A stretch of 64,000 nucleotides of DNA, taken from assembly GCF_916619195.1 (NCBI RefSeq), contig NZ_CAKAKL010000008.1, forward strand, positions 62,001-126,000, given 5' to 3'. Positions 1 through 8,131 of this stretch are shown here, piece by piece (the stretch's first letter is position 1; each line of letters begins with the position of its first letter). Made by a program: the position numbers and the translations under genes. Source of the stretch: Inquilinus sp. Marseille-Q2685 (GTDB lineage Bacteria; Pseudomonadota; Alphaproteobacteria; DSM-16000; Inquilinaceae). A model generated the notes under the pieces. That model did not search any database, was not told the origin of the DNA, and worked only from the letters and a program-made list of their open reading frames with translations.

Positions 1-705
1 CCGGCGATCCGGCTGCTGCTCGGCATCCTGGGCTCGATGACGGCGCAGGGGCCGCTGTTCTTCTGGGCCGCCGCCCATCGCCGCCACCACGCCGGCAGCG
101 ACCGGGCCGACGATCCGCATTCGCCGCACCGGAAGGGTGAAACCCGGCTCTCCCGGCTGCGTGGCCTGTTGCATGCCCATGTCGGCTGGATGCTCGTGCC
201 GCGCGAGGCCACGGGCTGGGGCCAGATCCCCGACCTGCTGCGCGACCGGACGGCCTTCTTCGTCAACCGCTGGTATCTCGCCTGGGTCGGGCTCGGCCTG
301 GCCCTCCCGGCCGTGGTCTCGGGGGGCTGGCACGGAACCGCGGCGGGTGCGGGGCTGGGGCTGCTCTGGGGCGGCCTGGTCCGCATCTTCCTGGTCCAGC
401 ACGCGACCTGGAGCGTCAATTCGCTCGGCCATGTCGCGGGCCGGAAGACCTTCACGACGCGGGACGAGAGCCGGAACAACGCCGTCGTGGCGCTGATCAC
501 GCTCGGCGAAGGCTGGCACAACAACCATCACGCCTTCCCGGCTTCGGCCCGGCACGGGCTCGGCCGATGGGAGATCGACCCGAGCTGGCTCGCGATCCGC
601 CTGCTCTCCCGGCTCGGCCTCGCTGGCGACATCAGGCTGCCCCGGCCCGAGCAGATCGAGCATCGGCGCCGGGCATCGTCGGATTTCAAGGAGGAGATTG
701 TCTGA
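1..705 (+). CDS. Membrane fatty-acid desaturase, 3' part (start outside window)
   Basis: The reading frame is open from base 1, so only the C-terminal 234 residues are seen. Two histidine boxes of the membrane di-iron desaturase family are present: HRRHH near residue 25 and EGWHNNHHAFP near residue 170. Hydrophobic membrane segments lie between them. The family inserts double bonds, or triple bonds in acetylenase members, into acyl-CoA or acyl-ACP chains using O2 and an electron donor. The stop overlaps the next gene by one base (TGATG), so it is translationally coupled to the acyl carrier protein. That context favours an ACP-bound substrate in a dedicated pathway over housekeeping membrane-lipid desaturation; this is inference. 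An ordinary acyl-CoA delta-9 desaturase is the alternative. Confidence 0.9.
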   Translation, partial: PAIRLLLGILGSMTAQGPLFFWAAAHRRHHAGSDRADDPHSPHRKGETRLSRLRGLLHAHVGWMLVPREATGWGQIPDLLRDRTAFFVNRWYLAWVGLGLALPAVVSGGWHGTAAGAGLGLLWGGLVRIFLVQHATWSVNSLGHVAGRKTFTTRDESRNNAVVALITLGEGWHNNHHAFPASARHGLGRWEIDPSWLAIRLLSRLGLAGDIRLPRPEQIEHRRRASSDFKEEIV

Positions 706-956
706 TGATGGATATGACCGTGACGACGGATTCGATCCAGCGATGGCTCGCCGATTATGTCGCGATGCTCCTGAAGGTCCCCGCCGACAGCATCGATGTC
801 GACGAGCAGCTGGTCTATCTCGGCGTGTCCTCCAGCCAGGCCATGACCCTCACGGCCGATCTGGAGAAGCATCTCGCCCGTCCGATCGATCCGGCGCTGC
901 TGTGGGAATTCCCGACCATCCGCCGCCTGGCGCAACACCTGGGGAAGGAAACGTGA
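705..956 (+). CDS. Acyl carrier protein of the FAAL/desaturase operon
   Basis: An 83-residue stand-alone acyl carrier protein. The probable phosphopantetheine site lies in LGVSSSQA, with Ser43 in the position of the family's conserved serine, followed by a helix II-like TADLE segment. The usual DSL is replaced by SS, as often seen in carrier proteins that pair with fatty acyl-AMP ligases. The start ATG at 705 overlaps the upstream TGA and has a strong AAGGAGGAG at 688-696. The stop overlaps the GTG start of the FAAL gene. It probably receives the acyl chain from the downstream ligase and presents it to the desaturase and P450; this is inferred from gene order. An upstream in-frame extension exists but would run through the desaturase gene. 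Confidence 0.9.
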   Translation: MMDMTVTTDSIQRWLADYVAMLLKVPADSIDVDEQLVYLGVSSSQAMTLTADLEKHLARPIDPALLWEFPTIRRLAQHLGKET

Positions 957-3562
957 CGCCGCCGGACAGCGGGAGGACGGACGCGGCGCACCGGGCTTCC
1001 CCCATCGTCCGAGCCCCGAGCGGCGCCGCCAGCCTGCAGCACGTCCTGCGGGAACGGGCGCGGACCACGCCGGACGCCACCGCGGCCGCCTTCCTCAGCT
1101 ACCCGGCCGGGCGGGAACGGACGGAATTCCTCAGCTACGGCCGGCTCGATCGCCGCGCCGGGGCCATCGCTGCCCGGCTGCTGGAGCGAGCCGAGCCCGG
1201 CGACAGGATCCTCCTGGCCCACGATCCCGGCCTGGCCTTCGTCGAAGCGTTCTTCGGCTGCCTCTATGCCGGCCTGGTCGCGGTGCCTCTCGCCGCGTCC
1301 CTGGCGCGTGATCCGGCGCGGATGGCGGCTGTCGCCGGAGATGCCGGCGCACGGCTTCTTCTGGTCACCGGCGCGCAGATCGCCCGCTCCTCCCTGCCGG
1401 AAGGCTCATCCGTGACCGTGCTGGACAGCGAGAGCCTGTCGGAGACGGACGGCCACGCCTTCCTGGAGACGCATCCGGACCGGGATCCTCTGGCCTTCCT
1501 GCAATACACCTCGGGCACCACCGGCGCCCCCAAGGGCGTGATGGTGCGCCAGAGCAGCCTCCTGGCCAATCTCGGGCAGATCCGTGCCGCGTTCGAGATC
1601 GATGGCCCGGCCGCAGGAGTCAGCTGGCTGCCGCATTATCACGACATGGGGCTGATCGGCGGGATCCTGACGCCGATCCATGTCGGCTATCCGGTCGTCC
1701 TGATGTCGCCCCTGAGCTTCCTGCAGCATCCGATCCGCTGGCTGCGGGCGATCCACCACTACGGCCGCCGCTACGGCGAGATGATCTGCGGCGGGCCTAG
1801 CTTCGCCTATCAGCACTGCGTCGAGCGAGTGCCCGAGGAGCTGCGGCGCGGCCTGGACCTGTCCTGCTGGCGCATCGCCTTCTGCGGCGCCGAACCCGTC
1901 CGGGCCGAGGCGCTGGGCCGGTTCAGCGAAAGCTTCGCCGCGAACGGCTTCCGCGCCTCGAGCTTCTATCCCTGCTACGGCATGGCGGAGGCGACGCTGT
2001 TTCTCAGCGGCGGCCGGCCGGGTCATGGCGCGCGCATCGGGGATTTCGATGCCGCAGCGCTGGAGCAGGGCTTGGCCCGGCCGCACGACCCCGCCGCCGT
2101 CCTGGCCCCGCGCCGCCTGGTCGGCTGCGGCGTCCCGTGCCGGGACACGGACATCCGCATCGTCGACGACCACGGGCAGGAGGTGCCGGAGGGGCGGGTC
2201 GGCGAGGTCTGGGCCAGCGGCCCCGGGATCGCCTCCGGCTATTGGGGCCGGGACGAGGCGACACGCGAGACCTTCGCCGCCGCCCTGCCGCAGGCGCCCG
2301 GCAAGGCGTTCCTGCGCACCGGCGACCTGGGCTTCCTCCACGAAGGCGAGCTGTTCATCAGCGGTCGGACCAAGGACCTGATCATCATCGCCGGCCGCAA
2401 CATCGCGCCGCAGGACCTGGAATGGACCGCCCAGGCGAGCCATCCGGCCGTCGTCCAGGCCGCCGCCTTCGCCGTGCTCCTTGACGGGACGGAAGCGGCC
2501 GCCATGGTCGCCGAAGTCGAGCGCCGCGGGACCTCGGCGGATTTCGGGGAGGTCAGCGCCGCGATCCGGCGGGCGGTCGCGGCGGCCCATGACGTGCCGC
2601 TGGCGGCGCTGGCCCTGGTCCGGCCCGGCCTTCTGCCCCGGACCACCAGCGGCAAGCTGGCGCGCAGCCAGTGCCAGCGCGCCCATGCCGAAGGCCGGCT
2701 CAGCCTGCTCCATCGCTGGCAGCCCGGCACGGTGGCGACCGGATCCGGAGCGGCACTGCCCGAGACGCCCTGGCTCCTGCGCCGGACGCCTCATCCCGCC
2801 CCTGCCCTGCGGCTGTTCTGCTTCCCCTATGGCGGCGGCAGCGCCAGCGCCTATGCCCGCTGGTTCCGGCATTTCGGCGAGGATGTCGAGGTCTGCCCGA
2901 TCCTGCTGCCGGGCTGGGAATCCCGCCTCGCCGAGGAGCCGATCCGTCGGGTCGAACCGCTTCTCGAACTGTTCGAGGATCTCGCGCCGAAGCAGGCCGG
3001 AATCCCCTTCGCCTTCTTCGGCTTCTGCCTGGGGGCGCATCTCGCCTATGCCGTCACACGCCATCTTCAGAGAAAGGGGCTCCCCGGCCCGCGCAGCCTG
3101 ATCGTCGCGGCGAAGCACGCGCCCTCCCGGCGTCCGAAGCCGGCGGTCCCGACTTACCTCCTTGACGACCAGGCGTTCCTGGATTTCAGCCTTCGGCTGA
3201 TGCAGCTTCCATCCACGATCCTCGACAAGCCCGACGCCCTGCGGCGGACGCTGCAACTGCTCCGCGCATCGGCCGAACTCGACGAGACGATGGCATTCGC
3301 GGAGGGACCGCCGCTCGATTGTCCGATCACGGTCATCGGCGGCCGCGAGGACTGGTGGGTGCCGATCGAGGATCTCGTGCCGTGGATCGAGGCCAGCACC
3401 GGGCCGTTCACGCTGCAGATGGTCGACGGTCCGCACAACTTCTTCTACGAGCAGCAGGACGCGATCCTGGCGCAGGCGACGCATCAACTGACGCTGCTGA
3501 AGGCGAGCCGCGACGACACCGCCGCGCCAGGCGATGCGTCAGGAACGCCGGCACAGGGGTGA
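953..3562 (+). CDS. Fatty acyl-AMP ligase fused to C-terminal alpha/beta-hydrolase thioesterase
   Basis: An 869-residue fusion. Residues about 20-590 are a fatty acyl-AMP ligase: the adenylate motif LQYTSGTTG starts at residue 183, FAAL-type HYHDMGLIGG and CYGMAEATLF follow, then GRTKDLIIIAGRN and a C-terminal TSGKLARSQ lysine. It should activate a free fatty acid as acyl-AMP and load the neighbouring ACP. Residues about 610-865 are a type-II-like thioesterase beginning LFCFPYGGGS. Its nucleophile elbow reads GFCLG, so the nucleophile is Cys692 instead of serine; Asp800 and His828 complete the likely triad. The start GTG at 953 overlaps the ACP stop (GTGA) and follows GGGGAAGGAA. The fusion suggests that loading and release sit in one protein. 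Confidence 0.92.
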   Translation: MTPPDSGRTDAAHRASPIVRAPSGAASLQHVLRERARTTPDATAAAFLSYPAGRERTEFLSYGRLDRRAGAIAARLLERAEPGDRILLAHDPGLAFVEAFFGCLYAGLVAVPLAASLARDPARMAAVAGDAGARLLLVTGAQIARSSLPEGSSVTVLDSESLSETDGHAFLETHPDRDPLAFLQYTSGTTGAPKGVMVRQSSLLANLGQIRAAFEIDGPAAGVSWLPHYHDMGLIGGILTPIHVGYPVVLMSPLSFLQHPIRWLRAIHHYGRRYGEMICGGPSFAYQHCVERVPEELRRGLDLSCWRIAFCGAEPVRAEALGRFSESFAANGFRASSFYPCYGMAEATLFLSGGRPGHGARIGDFDAAALEQGLARPHDPAAVLAPRRLVGCGVPCRDTDIRIVDDHGQEVPEGRVGEVWASGPGIASGYWGRDEATRETFAAALPQAPGKAFLRTGDLGFLHEGELFISGRTKDLIIIAGRNIAPQDLEWTAQASHPAVVQAAAFAVLLDGTEAAAMVAEVERRGTSADFGEVSAAIRRAVAAAHDVPLAALALVRPGLLPRTTSGKLARSQCQRAHAEGRLSLLHRWQPGTVATGSGAALPETPWLLRRTPHPAPALRLFCFPYGGGSASAYARWFRHFGEDVEVCPILLPGWESRLAEEPIRRVEPLLELFEDLAPKQAGIPFAFFGFCLGAHLAYAVTRHLQRKGLPGPRSLIVAAKHAPSRRPKPAVPTYLLDDQAFLDFSLRLMQLPSTILDKPDALRRTLQLLRASAELDETMAFAEGPPLDCPITVIGGREDWWVPIEDLVPWIEASTGPFTLQMVDGPHNFFYEQQDAILAQATHQLTLLKASRDDTAAPGDASGTPAQG

Positions 3563-3567
3563 CGGGC

Positions 3568-4782
3568 ATGCTGAAATTCATAAAGCCGCTCTCGTCCGAG
3601 AACCTGCCCGAGGACTTCTTCCGGACCTACGACCATCACCAGCCGGACCATGTGCGCGAGCTGTACAACCTGGCACGGCAGTCGCAGGAGAAGTGCCCGG
3701 TCTTCCGTTCGGACAGCCATGGCGGCTTCTACGTCGTCACCCGCTACGACGACATCATGGAGGTCGCGCGCAACCCGGCGGTGTTCTCGTCCCGGCGCGG
3801 CTTCGAGATCCCGGAGCACCGCGCCCCCAGCCTCATCCCGTTCCACTACGACCCGCCGGAGACGACGGAGTACAGGCGCCTCCTCAACCCACACTTCTCA
3901 CCCAAGGCGATCGCGGAGCTCCGCGACGAGGTCCGCGCGGTCGCGCTGCGCCGGATCGAAGAGAAGCTGCAGGAGGGCCGCCTCGACGTCATCGCCGATC
4001 TGGCGCGGCCGGTCACCGCATCGGTCATCCTGAAGATCATCGGCTTCGACCCGGAGCTCTGGGCCGAATACGCCGTTCCCTATCACGACCTCATCTTTCG
4101 CCTGGTGCCGCCGGATGTCGCCTTCCGGCAACTCTATGTCCTGTCGCAGCGGATCGCCGGGGATATCCGGCGGTTCCGGAAAGCGCCGGTTCCGGGGACG
4201 CTCCTGGCGGATCTCCTGGTCAGGGAGTTCCAGGGGCGGCCCCTCACCGACGAGGAACTCGGCTCGATCGCCGCGACCCTGCTCAGCGCCGGATCGGAAA
4301 CGGCCCAGGCCTCGATCGGCACCGCGGTCGTCTATCTCGGCGAGAATCCCGACCAGCGCCGCCGTCTGCTCGACGAGCCGGCGCTGATCCCCGGCGCCGT
4401 CGAGGAGTTCCTGCGGGTCCTGGCGGCACAGCCCTGCATGGCCCGCACGGTGACCGCGGACACCACGCTCAACGGCGTCGCGCTGCGGAAAGGCGACAAG
4501 GTTCTCGTGTCCTGGGCCGCGGGCAATCTCGATGGCGCCAGGTTTCCCACCCCCTTCGAGGTCGATTTCCGCCGCCACCCCAACCCGCACCTCAGCTTCG
4601 GCGCGGGAATCCACAAATGCCTCGGCATGCACCTCGCGCGCATGGAGATCGCCGTGTGCCTCCAGCTGCTTCTCGAGACGCTTCCCGATTATCGGGTGCG
4701 GCACGACCAGCTGCGCCCGGCCCCGGATTGCTCGGTCGTCTTCGGCTTCGAGAGCGTGCCGATCGAGTTCGACGCCGCATGA
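3568..4782 (+). CDS. Cytochrome P450 of the FAAL/desaturase operon
   Basis: A 404-residue soluble bacterial P450. The heme loop FGAGIHKCLG places the thiolate ligand at Cys351. The I-helix oxygen-activating motif AGSETA is near residue 241, and the ExxR pair is Glu280/Arg283. There is no transmembrane anchor and no fused reductase, so it needs external ferredoxin and reductase, neither of which is in view. It follows the FAAL gene immediately. An in-frame GTG at 3559 overlaps the FAAL stop in the same GTGA pattern used upstream and is an equally possible start; ATG 3568 with GGGG before it was chosen. The likely substrate is the ACP-bound or released unsaturated acyl chain, with hydroxylation or further desaturation as the reaction. 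This is inferred from context. Confidence 0.93.
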   Translation: MLKFIKPLSSENLPEDFFRTYDHHQPDHVRELYNLARQSQEKCPVFRSDSHGGFYVVTRYDDIMEVARNPAVFSSRRGFEIPEHRAPSLIPFHYDPPETTEYRRLLNPHFSPKAIAELRDEVRAVALRRIEEKLQEGRLDVIADLARPVTASVILKIIGFDPELWAEYAVPYHDLIFRLVPPDVAFRQLYVLSQRIAGDIRRFRKAPVPGTLLADLLVREFQGRPLTDEELGSIAATLLSAGSETAQASIGTAVVYLGENPDQRRRLLDEPALIPGAVEEFLRVLAAQPCMARTVTADTTLNGVALRKGDKVLVSWAAGNLDGARFPTPFEVDFRRHPNPHLSFGAGIHKCLGMHLARMEIAVCLQLLLETLPDYRVRHDQLRPAPDCSVVFGFESVPIEFDAA

Positions 4783-4914
4783 ACCGCCACGCCTGCGCAG
4801 CAACGCGGCAGCCCGACCGCAAGGCTGCTCCCGGCCCTTCGCCGCCCTCCCCGCTTGCGTGAGCCGCTAGGATGGCGCGTCCCGACTCGCTCGGGGCGGG
4901 AGGAAGCGGCAAAG

Positions 4915-6393
4915 ATGAACCTGACCCAGTCCGAGATCCACACCATCGTGCTCGGCGCCCTGTTGGCGCTGTTCTTGTCGGCGCTGGACCAGACCATAGT
5001 CGCCACTGCCCTGCCTTCGATCGGGCGCGAGCTTGGCGATTTCGAGCTGATCTCCTGGGTCGTCACCGCCTATCTGCTGACCTCGACCTGCGCCACGCCG
5101 ATCCTCGGCAAGCTCAGCGACCTCTATGGCCGCCGGCTGATGCTGCTGGGCTGCCTGGTGGTGTTCCTGGCCGCCTCGGCGCTGTGCGCCCTCTCCACCT
5201 CCATGACCATGCTGATCGCGTCGCGGGCCCTGCAGGGGCTGGGCGGCGGCGGCCTCCTGACCCTGGCGCAGACGGTGATCGCCGACGTGGTGGCGCCGCG
5301 CGAGCGCGGCCGCTACGCCGCCTATTTCGCCACGGTCTGGGCCGGGTCCGCCCTGATCGGCCCGACCCTCGGCGGCGCCCTGACGCAATATGCCGGCTGG
5401 CCCTGGATCTTCTGGATCAACCTGCCGCTCGGCCTGCTGGCGCTGGGCATCGTCGACCGGTCGCTGCGCAAGCTGCCGGTGCCGCGGGTCAAGGCGCGGA
5501 TCGATTTCGTGTCCATCGCCCTCCTCACCCTCGGCACCGTCGCCCTGCTGCTTGGCCTGTCCTGGGGCGGCACGGCCTTCCCCTGGGCCTCGCTGCCGGT
5601 GGTCGCCGCGGCGGCGGTGGCGATCCTCGGCGGCTGGCTGTTCTTCCGTCGCCAGAGCCGGGTCGAGGAGCCGATCCTGCCGCCGCGCTTCCTCGGCGAC
5701 GCCGTGGTCGGGCCGGTGCTGACCTCGGTCTTCCTCGCCTTCGGCGGCTACCTGGTGCTGGCGGTGCTGGCGCCGACCTATCTGCAGGTGGCGCTGCAGG
5801 CCGGGACCGGCGAGGTCGGGCTGATGATGATCCCGCTGATGGGGTCCACGACCGTCACCGCCTCGCTGTCCGGCCGCTACATCACCCGCACCGGCACCTA
5901 TCGCCGGCCGCCGATGATCGGGCTGCCGGTGGCGATCGTGGCGGTGCTGGCGCTGGCGGCGGTGGCGACGCACGCCACGCCGCTGGTCGCCTCCGGCCTG
6001 CTGATGATCGTCGGGCTCGGCGTCGGCCCGATCTTCCCGGCCAGCATGGTGGCGGCACAGAACGCCGCGGCGGTGCGCGACCTCGGCGCGGTGACCGGCG
6101 CCATCGGCTTCTCCCGCGCGCTCGGCGGCGCCATCCTGGTGGCCGCCGGATCGGCGCTGGTGCTGGGGCTGATCGTGGCCTGGAGCCCGTCGGTCGCCTC
6201 GGTCTCCGGGCTGGAGGAGCTGGTGCGACGGCCGCTGGGCGAGGCCGAGCGCGGCGCCATCGCCCGCGCCTTCGCCGTGCTGTTCGCGACGGTGGCGGCG
6301 GTCTTCGCGCTCAGCCTAGTGACCTATCTGCGGGTCGAGCACCGCCCGCTGCGCAGCCAGACGCATGGCGGCACCGACGGTGGGGCCGGTTAG
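4915..6393 (+). CDS. MFS multidrug exporter, DHA2 (14-TM) family
   Basis: A 492-residue inner-membrane drug:H+ antiporter. The N-terminal LDQTIVATALPSI is the diagnostic first-helix motif of the EmrB/QacA (DHA2) branch, and LSDLYGRR is the loop 2-3 motif A. The length and hydrophobic pattern fit 14 helices. The start ATG 4915 is preceded by GGGAGGAAG at 4898-4906; longer in-frame starts lack a ribosome site. It lies 132 bases after the P450 gene on the same strand, so it may export the operon's product or may be an independent resistance gene. The 3' end overlaps the convergent LysR gene by 4 bases, and the regulator may control it. Confidence 0.92.
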   Translation: MNLTQSEIHTIVLGALLALFLSALDQTIVATALPSIGRELGDFELISWVVTAYLLTSTCATPILGKLSDLYGRRLMLLGCLVVFLAASALCALSTSMTMLIASRALQGLGGGGLLTLAQTVIADVVAPRERGRYAAYFATVWAGSALIGPTLGGALTQYAGWPWIFWINLPLGLLALGIVDRSLRKLPVPRVKARIDFVSIALLTLGTVALLLGLSWGGTAFPWASLPVVAAAAVAILGGWLFFRRQSRVEEPILPPRFLGDAVVGPVLTSVFLAFGGYLVLAVLAPTYLQVALQAGTGEVGLMMIPLMGSTTVTASLSGRYITRTGTYRRPPMIGLPVAIVAVLALAAVATHATPLVASGLLMIVGLGVGPIFPASMVAAQNAAAVRDLGAVTGAIGFSRALGGAILVAAGSALVLGLIVAWSPSVASVSGLEELVRRPLGEAERGAIARAFAVLFATVAAVFALSLVTYLRVEHRPLRSQTHGGTDGGAG

Positions 6394-7307
6394 AACCCCG
6401 GCCGCCGTTCCCAGATCGGCTCTCTGGCGAAGCGCTCGACCAGGAAGTCCACCACCGCGCGGACCTTGGGCGCCAGGTTGCGGTTGTGCGGCCAGACGGC
6501 GTAGATCGCGCCGAACGGGTTCTCGTAGCCGGTCAGCAGCGGCACCAGCCGCCCGGCGGCGATGTCGGGGCCGACGATGAAGTCCGGCGACAGGGCCAGC
6601 CCGGCGCCGGCCCGCAGCGCCGCCAGGATCATCTCGGCGCTGTTGGCGCGCAGCCTGCCGTCGACGCGCACCGTCTCCAGCCGCCCGTCCGGGCCGGCGA
6701 ACTCCCATTCGTTCCCGTCCGTGGCGTAGCTGTAGAGGATGCAGTCGTGGCGGGCGAGGTCGGCCGGGGCGTGCGGCACGCCGTGCCGTTCGAGGTAGGC
6801 CGGCGCGGCGCAGACCAGCCGCCGGCAAGAGGCGATGCGCCGGGCCACCAGGCTGGAATCCTGCAGCCGGGTGATGCGGATCACCAGGTCGAAGCCTTCG
6901 GCCACGACATCGACGAAACGGTCCTCGAACAGGGCCTCGATCCGCAGCTCCGGCCAGCGGGCCAGCATCTCCGGCACCAGCGGCGCCAGGTATTCCCGGC
7001 CGAAGCTGGCCGGCGCGTTCAGCCGCAGCAAGCCGCGCGGCTCGGCGGAGAGATGGGTGATCGCCCGCTCCGCCTCCTCCACCTCGCGGGCGACGCGGAT
7101 GCAGCGCTCGTAGAAATCCTGCCCGGCATCGGTCGGGCTGAGGGTGCGGGTGGTGCGGTTCAAGAGGCGGGCGCCGAGCCGGTCCTCCAGCTTCGCGATC
7201 TGCTTGCTGACCGCGGATTTCGACAGGCCCAGCCGCGCCGCCGCCGCCGAGAAGCTGCGGCTGTCGACGACCTGGGCGAAGACGATCATGGCGCCGGGCA
7301 TGTCCAT
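6390..7307 (-). CDS. LysR-family transcriptional regulator
   Basis: A 305-residue LysR regulator. The N-terminal winged HTH (SFSAAAARLGLSKSAVSKQIAKLE) is followed by a periplasmic-binding-protein-like effector domain containing LRLNAPASFGREYLAPLVPEML. This arrangement is typical of the AaeR/CrgA-like group. ATG 7307 was preferred to a TTG nine bases upstream. It converges on the DHA2 exporter with a 4-base overlap and has its 5' end facing the hsp20 promoter region, so its target could be the exporter or an unlinked gene. No inducer can be predicted from sequence. Confidence 0.9.
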   Translation of the reverse strand: MDMPGAMIVFAQVVDSRSFSAAAARLGLSKSAVSKQIAKLEDRLGARLLNRTTRTLSPTDAGQDFYERCIRVAREVEEAERAITHLSAEPRGLLRLNAPASFGREYLAPLVPEMLARWPELRIEALFEDRFVDVVAEGFDLVIRITRLQDSSLVARRIASCRRLVCAAPAYLERHGVPHAPADLARHDCILYSYATDGNEWEFAGPDGRLETVRVDGRLRANSAEMILAALRAGAGLALSPDFIVGPDIAAGRLVPLLTGYENPFGAIYAVWPHNRNLAPKVRAVVDFLVERFAREPIWERRPGF

Positions 7308-7436
7308 GACGCGCAAGGTCTACGAGGCGAAGCGCGGGGTCAACGATCGAACGGCCGGATCGCTCGCAGCACGGCTGCGCGATCGGCAAAGTACGACAAA
7401 ACAGGACCTTAGAGCATTGTTATTGCGAGCTTTTCC

Positions 7437-7465
7437 CTTGAAAAGGCGTACCATGGCTCCCATCT
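7437..7465 (+). promoter_or_regulatory. Heat-shock (RpoH/sigma-32-type) promoter of hsp20
   Basis: CTTGAAAA at 7437-7444 matches the sigma-32 -35 element, and CCCATCT at 7459-7465 matches the -10 element (consensus CTTGAAA and CCCCATnT). There are 16 bases between CTTGAA and CCCATCT. It lies about 115 bases before the hsp20 start, the expected place for heat-shock control. Confidence 0.7.
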
Positions 7466-7503
7466 GGGAGTCACGCCGGTTGCCTGCCCTGCCGGGGGCC
7501 GGC

Positions 7504-7579
7504 GGTCCTGAGGGAGCTCCGGCTCTCCGGACCTTCCTCAGCCATGTTGCTCGTGTCGAGGATATGGAAGGAGGACCTG
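7504..7579 (+). promoter_or_regulatory. Candidate 5'-UTR RNA thermometer of hsp20
   Basis: The hsp20 leader can fold so that the ribosome site is hidden. CCTTCC (7532-7537) pairs with GGAAGG (7566-7571), which is part of the Shine-Dalgarno region AAGGAGGA. GGTCC/GGACC can form an upstream hairpin (7504-7508 with 7529-7533). A TTGCT at 7547-7551 recalls the U(U/C)GCU motif of ROSE thermometers, which are common upstream of alphaproteobacterial small heat-shock genes. The fold was drawn by eye and is not computed. Confidence 0.35.
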
Positions 7580-8080
7580 ATGATGCGTGATCTGATTCCC
7601 TGGGGCCGCGGCCGCTCGGTCGAACCCTATCGCGACGAGGGCAGCCCGCTGCTGTCGCTGCATCGCGAGATGAACCGCCTGTTCGACGAGGCGTTCCGCG
7701 GCTTCGGTCCGCCGTCGCTGTTCGGCCGCGGCGCCGGCTGGCCCAGCCTGGAGCTGGCCGAGACCGACAAGGCCGTGACCGTGTCGGCCGAGATCCCCGG
7801 CCTGGAGGAGAAGGATGTCGAGGTCACCCTGTCCGACGGCATCCTGACCATCCGCGGCGAGAAGAAGTCCGAGGTCGAGGACAAGCAGCGCCAGTTCAGC
7901 GAGCGCAGCTACGGCCGCTTCGAGCGGCAGGTCGCGATCGGCCGCGAGGTCGACGAGGACAAGGTCGAAGCGTCGTTCAGGAACGGCGTGCTGACCGTCA
8001 CCCTGCCGAAGACCGAGCGTGCCCAGAGCAAGGCCCGCCGCATCGCCATCAACGGCGGCGGTGCGAAGAAGGCGGCCTGA
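7580..8080 (+). CDS. Small heat-shock protein, Hsp20/alpha-crystallin family
   Basis: A 166-residue ATP-independent holdase that binds unfolding proteins in the cytoplasm. The alpha-crystallin domain spans about residues 45-150 and ends with the signature NGVLTVTLPK. The N-terminal arm contains the SLHREMNRLFDE segment common to bacterial class A proteins. ATG 7580, immediately followed by a second ATG, lies 4-5 bases after AAGGAGGA. Control at two levels is suggested: an RpoH-type promoter and a leader that can occlude the ribosome site. A strong terminator follows. Confidence 0.96.
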   Translation: MMRDLIPWGRGRSVEPYRDEGSPLLSLHREMNRLFDEAFRGFGPPSLFGRGAGWPSLELAETDKAVTVSAEIPGLEEKDVEVTLSDGILTIRGEKKSEVEDKQRQFSERSYGRFERQVAIGREVDEDKVEASFRNGVLTVTLPKTERAQSKARRIAINGGGAKKAA

Positions 8081-8095
8081 TCGGCCGAATGCCGG

Positions 8096-8131
8096 AAGCG
8101 CCGGAGCGGTTCGCGCCGCCCGGCGCTTTTT
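8096..8131 (+). terminator. Rho-independent terminator after hsp20
   Basis: AAGCGCCGG (8096-8104) and CCGGCGCTT (8120-8128) form a 9-bp stem ending in a run of five T (8127-8131). It lies just downstream of the hsp20 stop and abuts the stop of the convergent LysR gene. Confidence 0.8.

Noticed and set aside
1406-3487. Long minus-strand frame antisense to the FAAL gene
   Set aside because: No domain is seen, and the FAAL motifs on the plus strand are unambiguous.
4783-4914. Terminator between the P450 and DHA2 exporter genes
   Set aside because: A CGTCCCGA-CTCGC-TCGGGGCG stem exists but has a wobble and no T-run, and overlaps the exporter's ribosome site, so termination is not supported.
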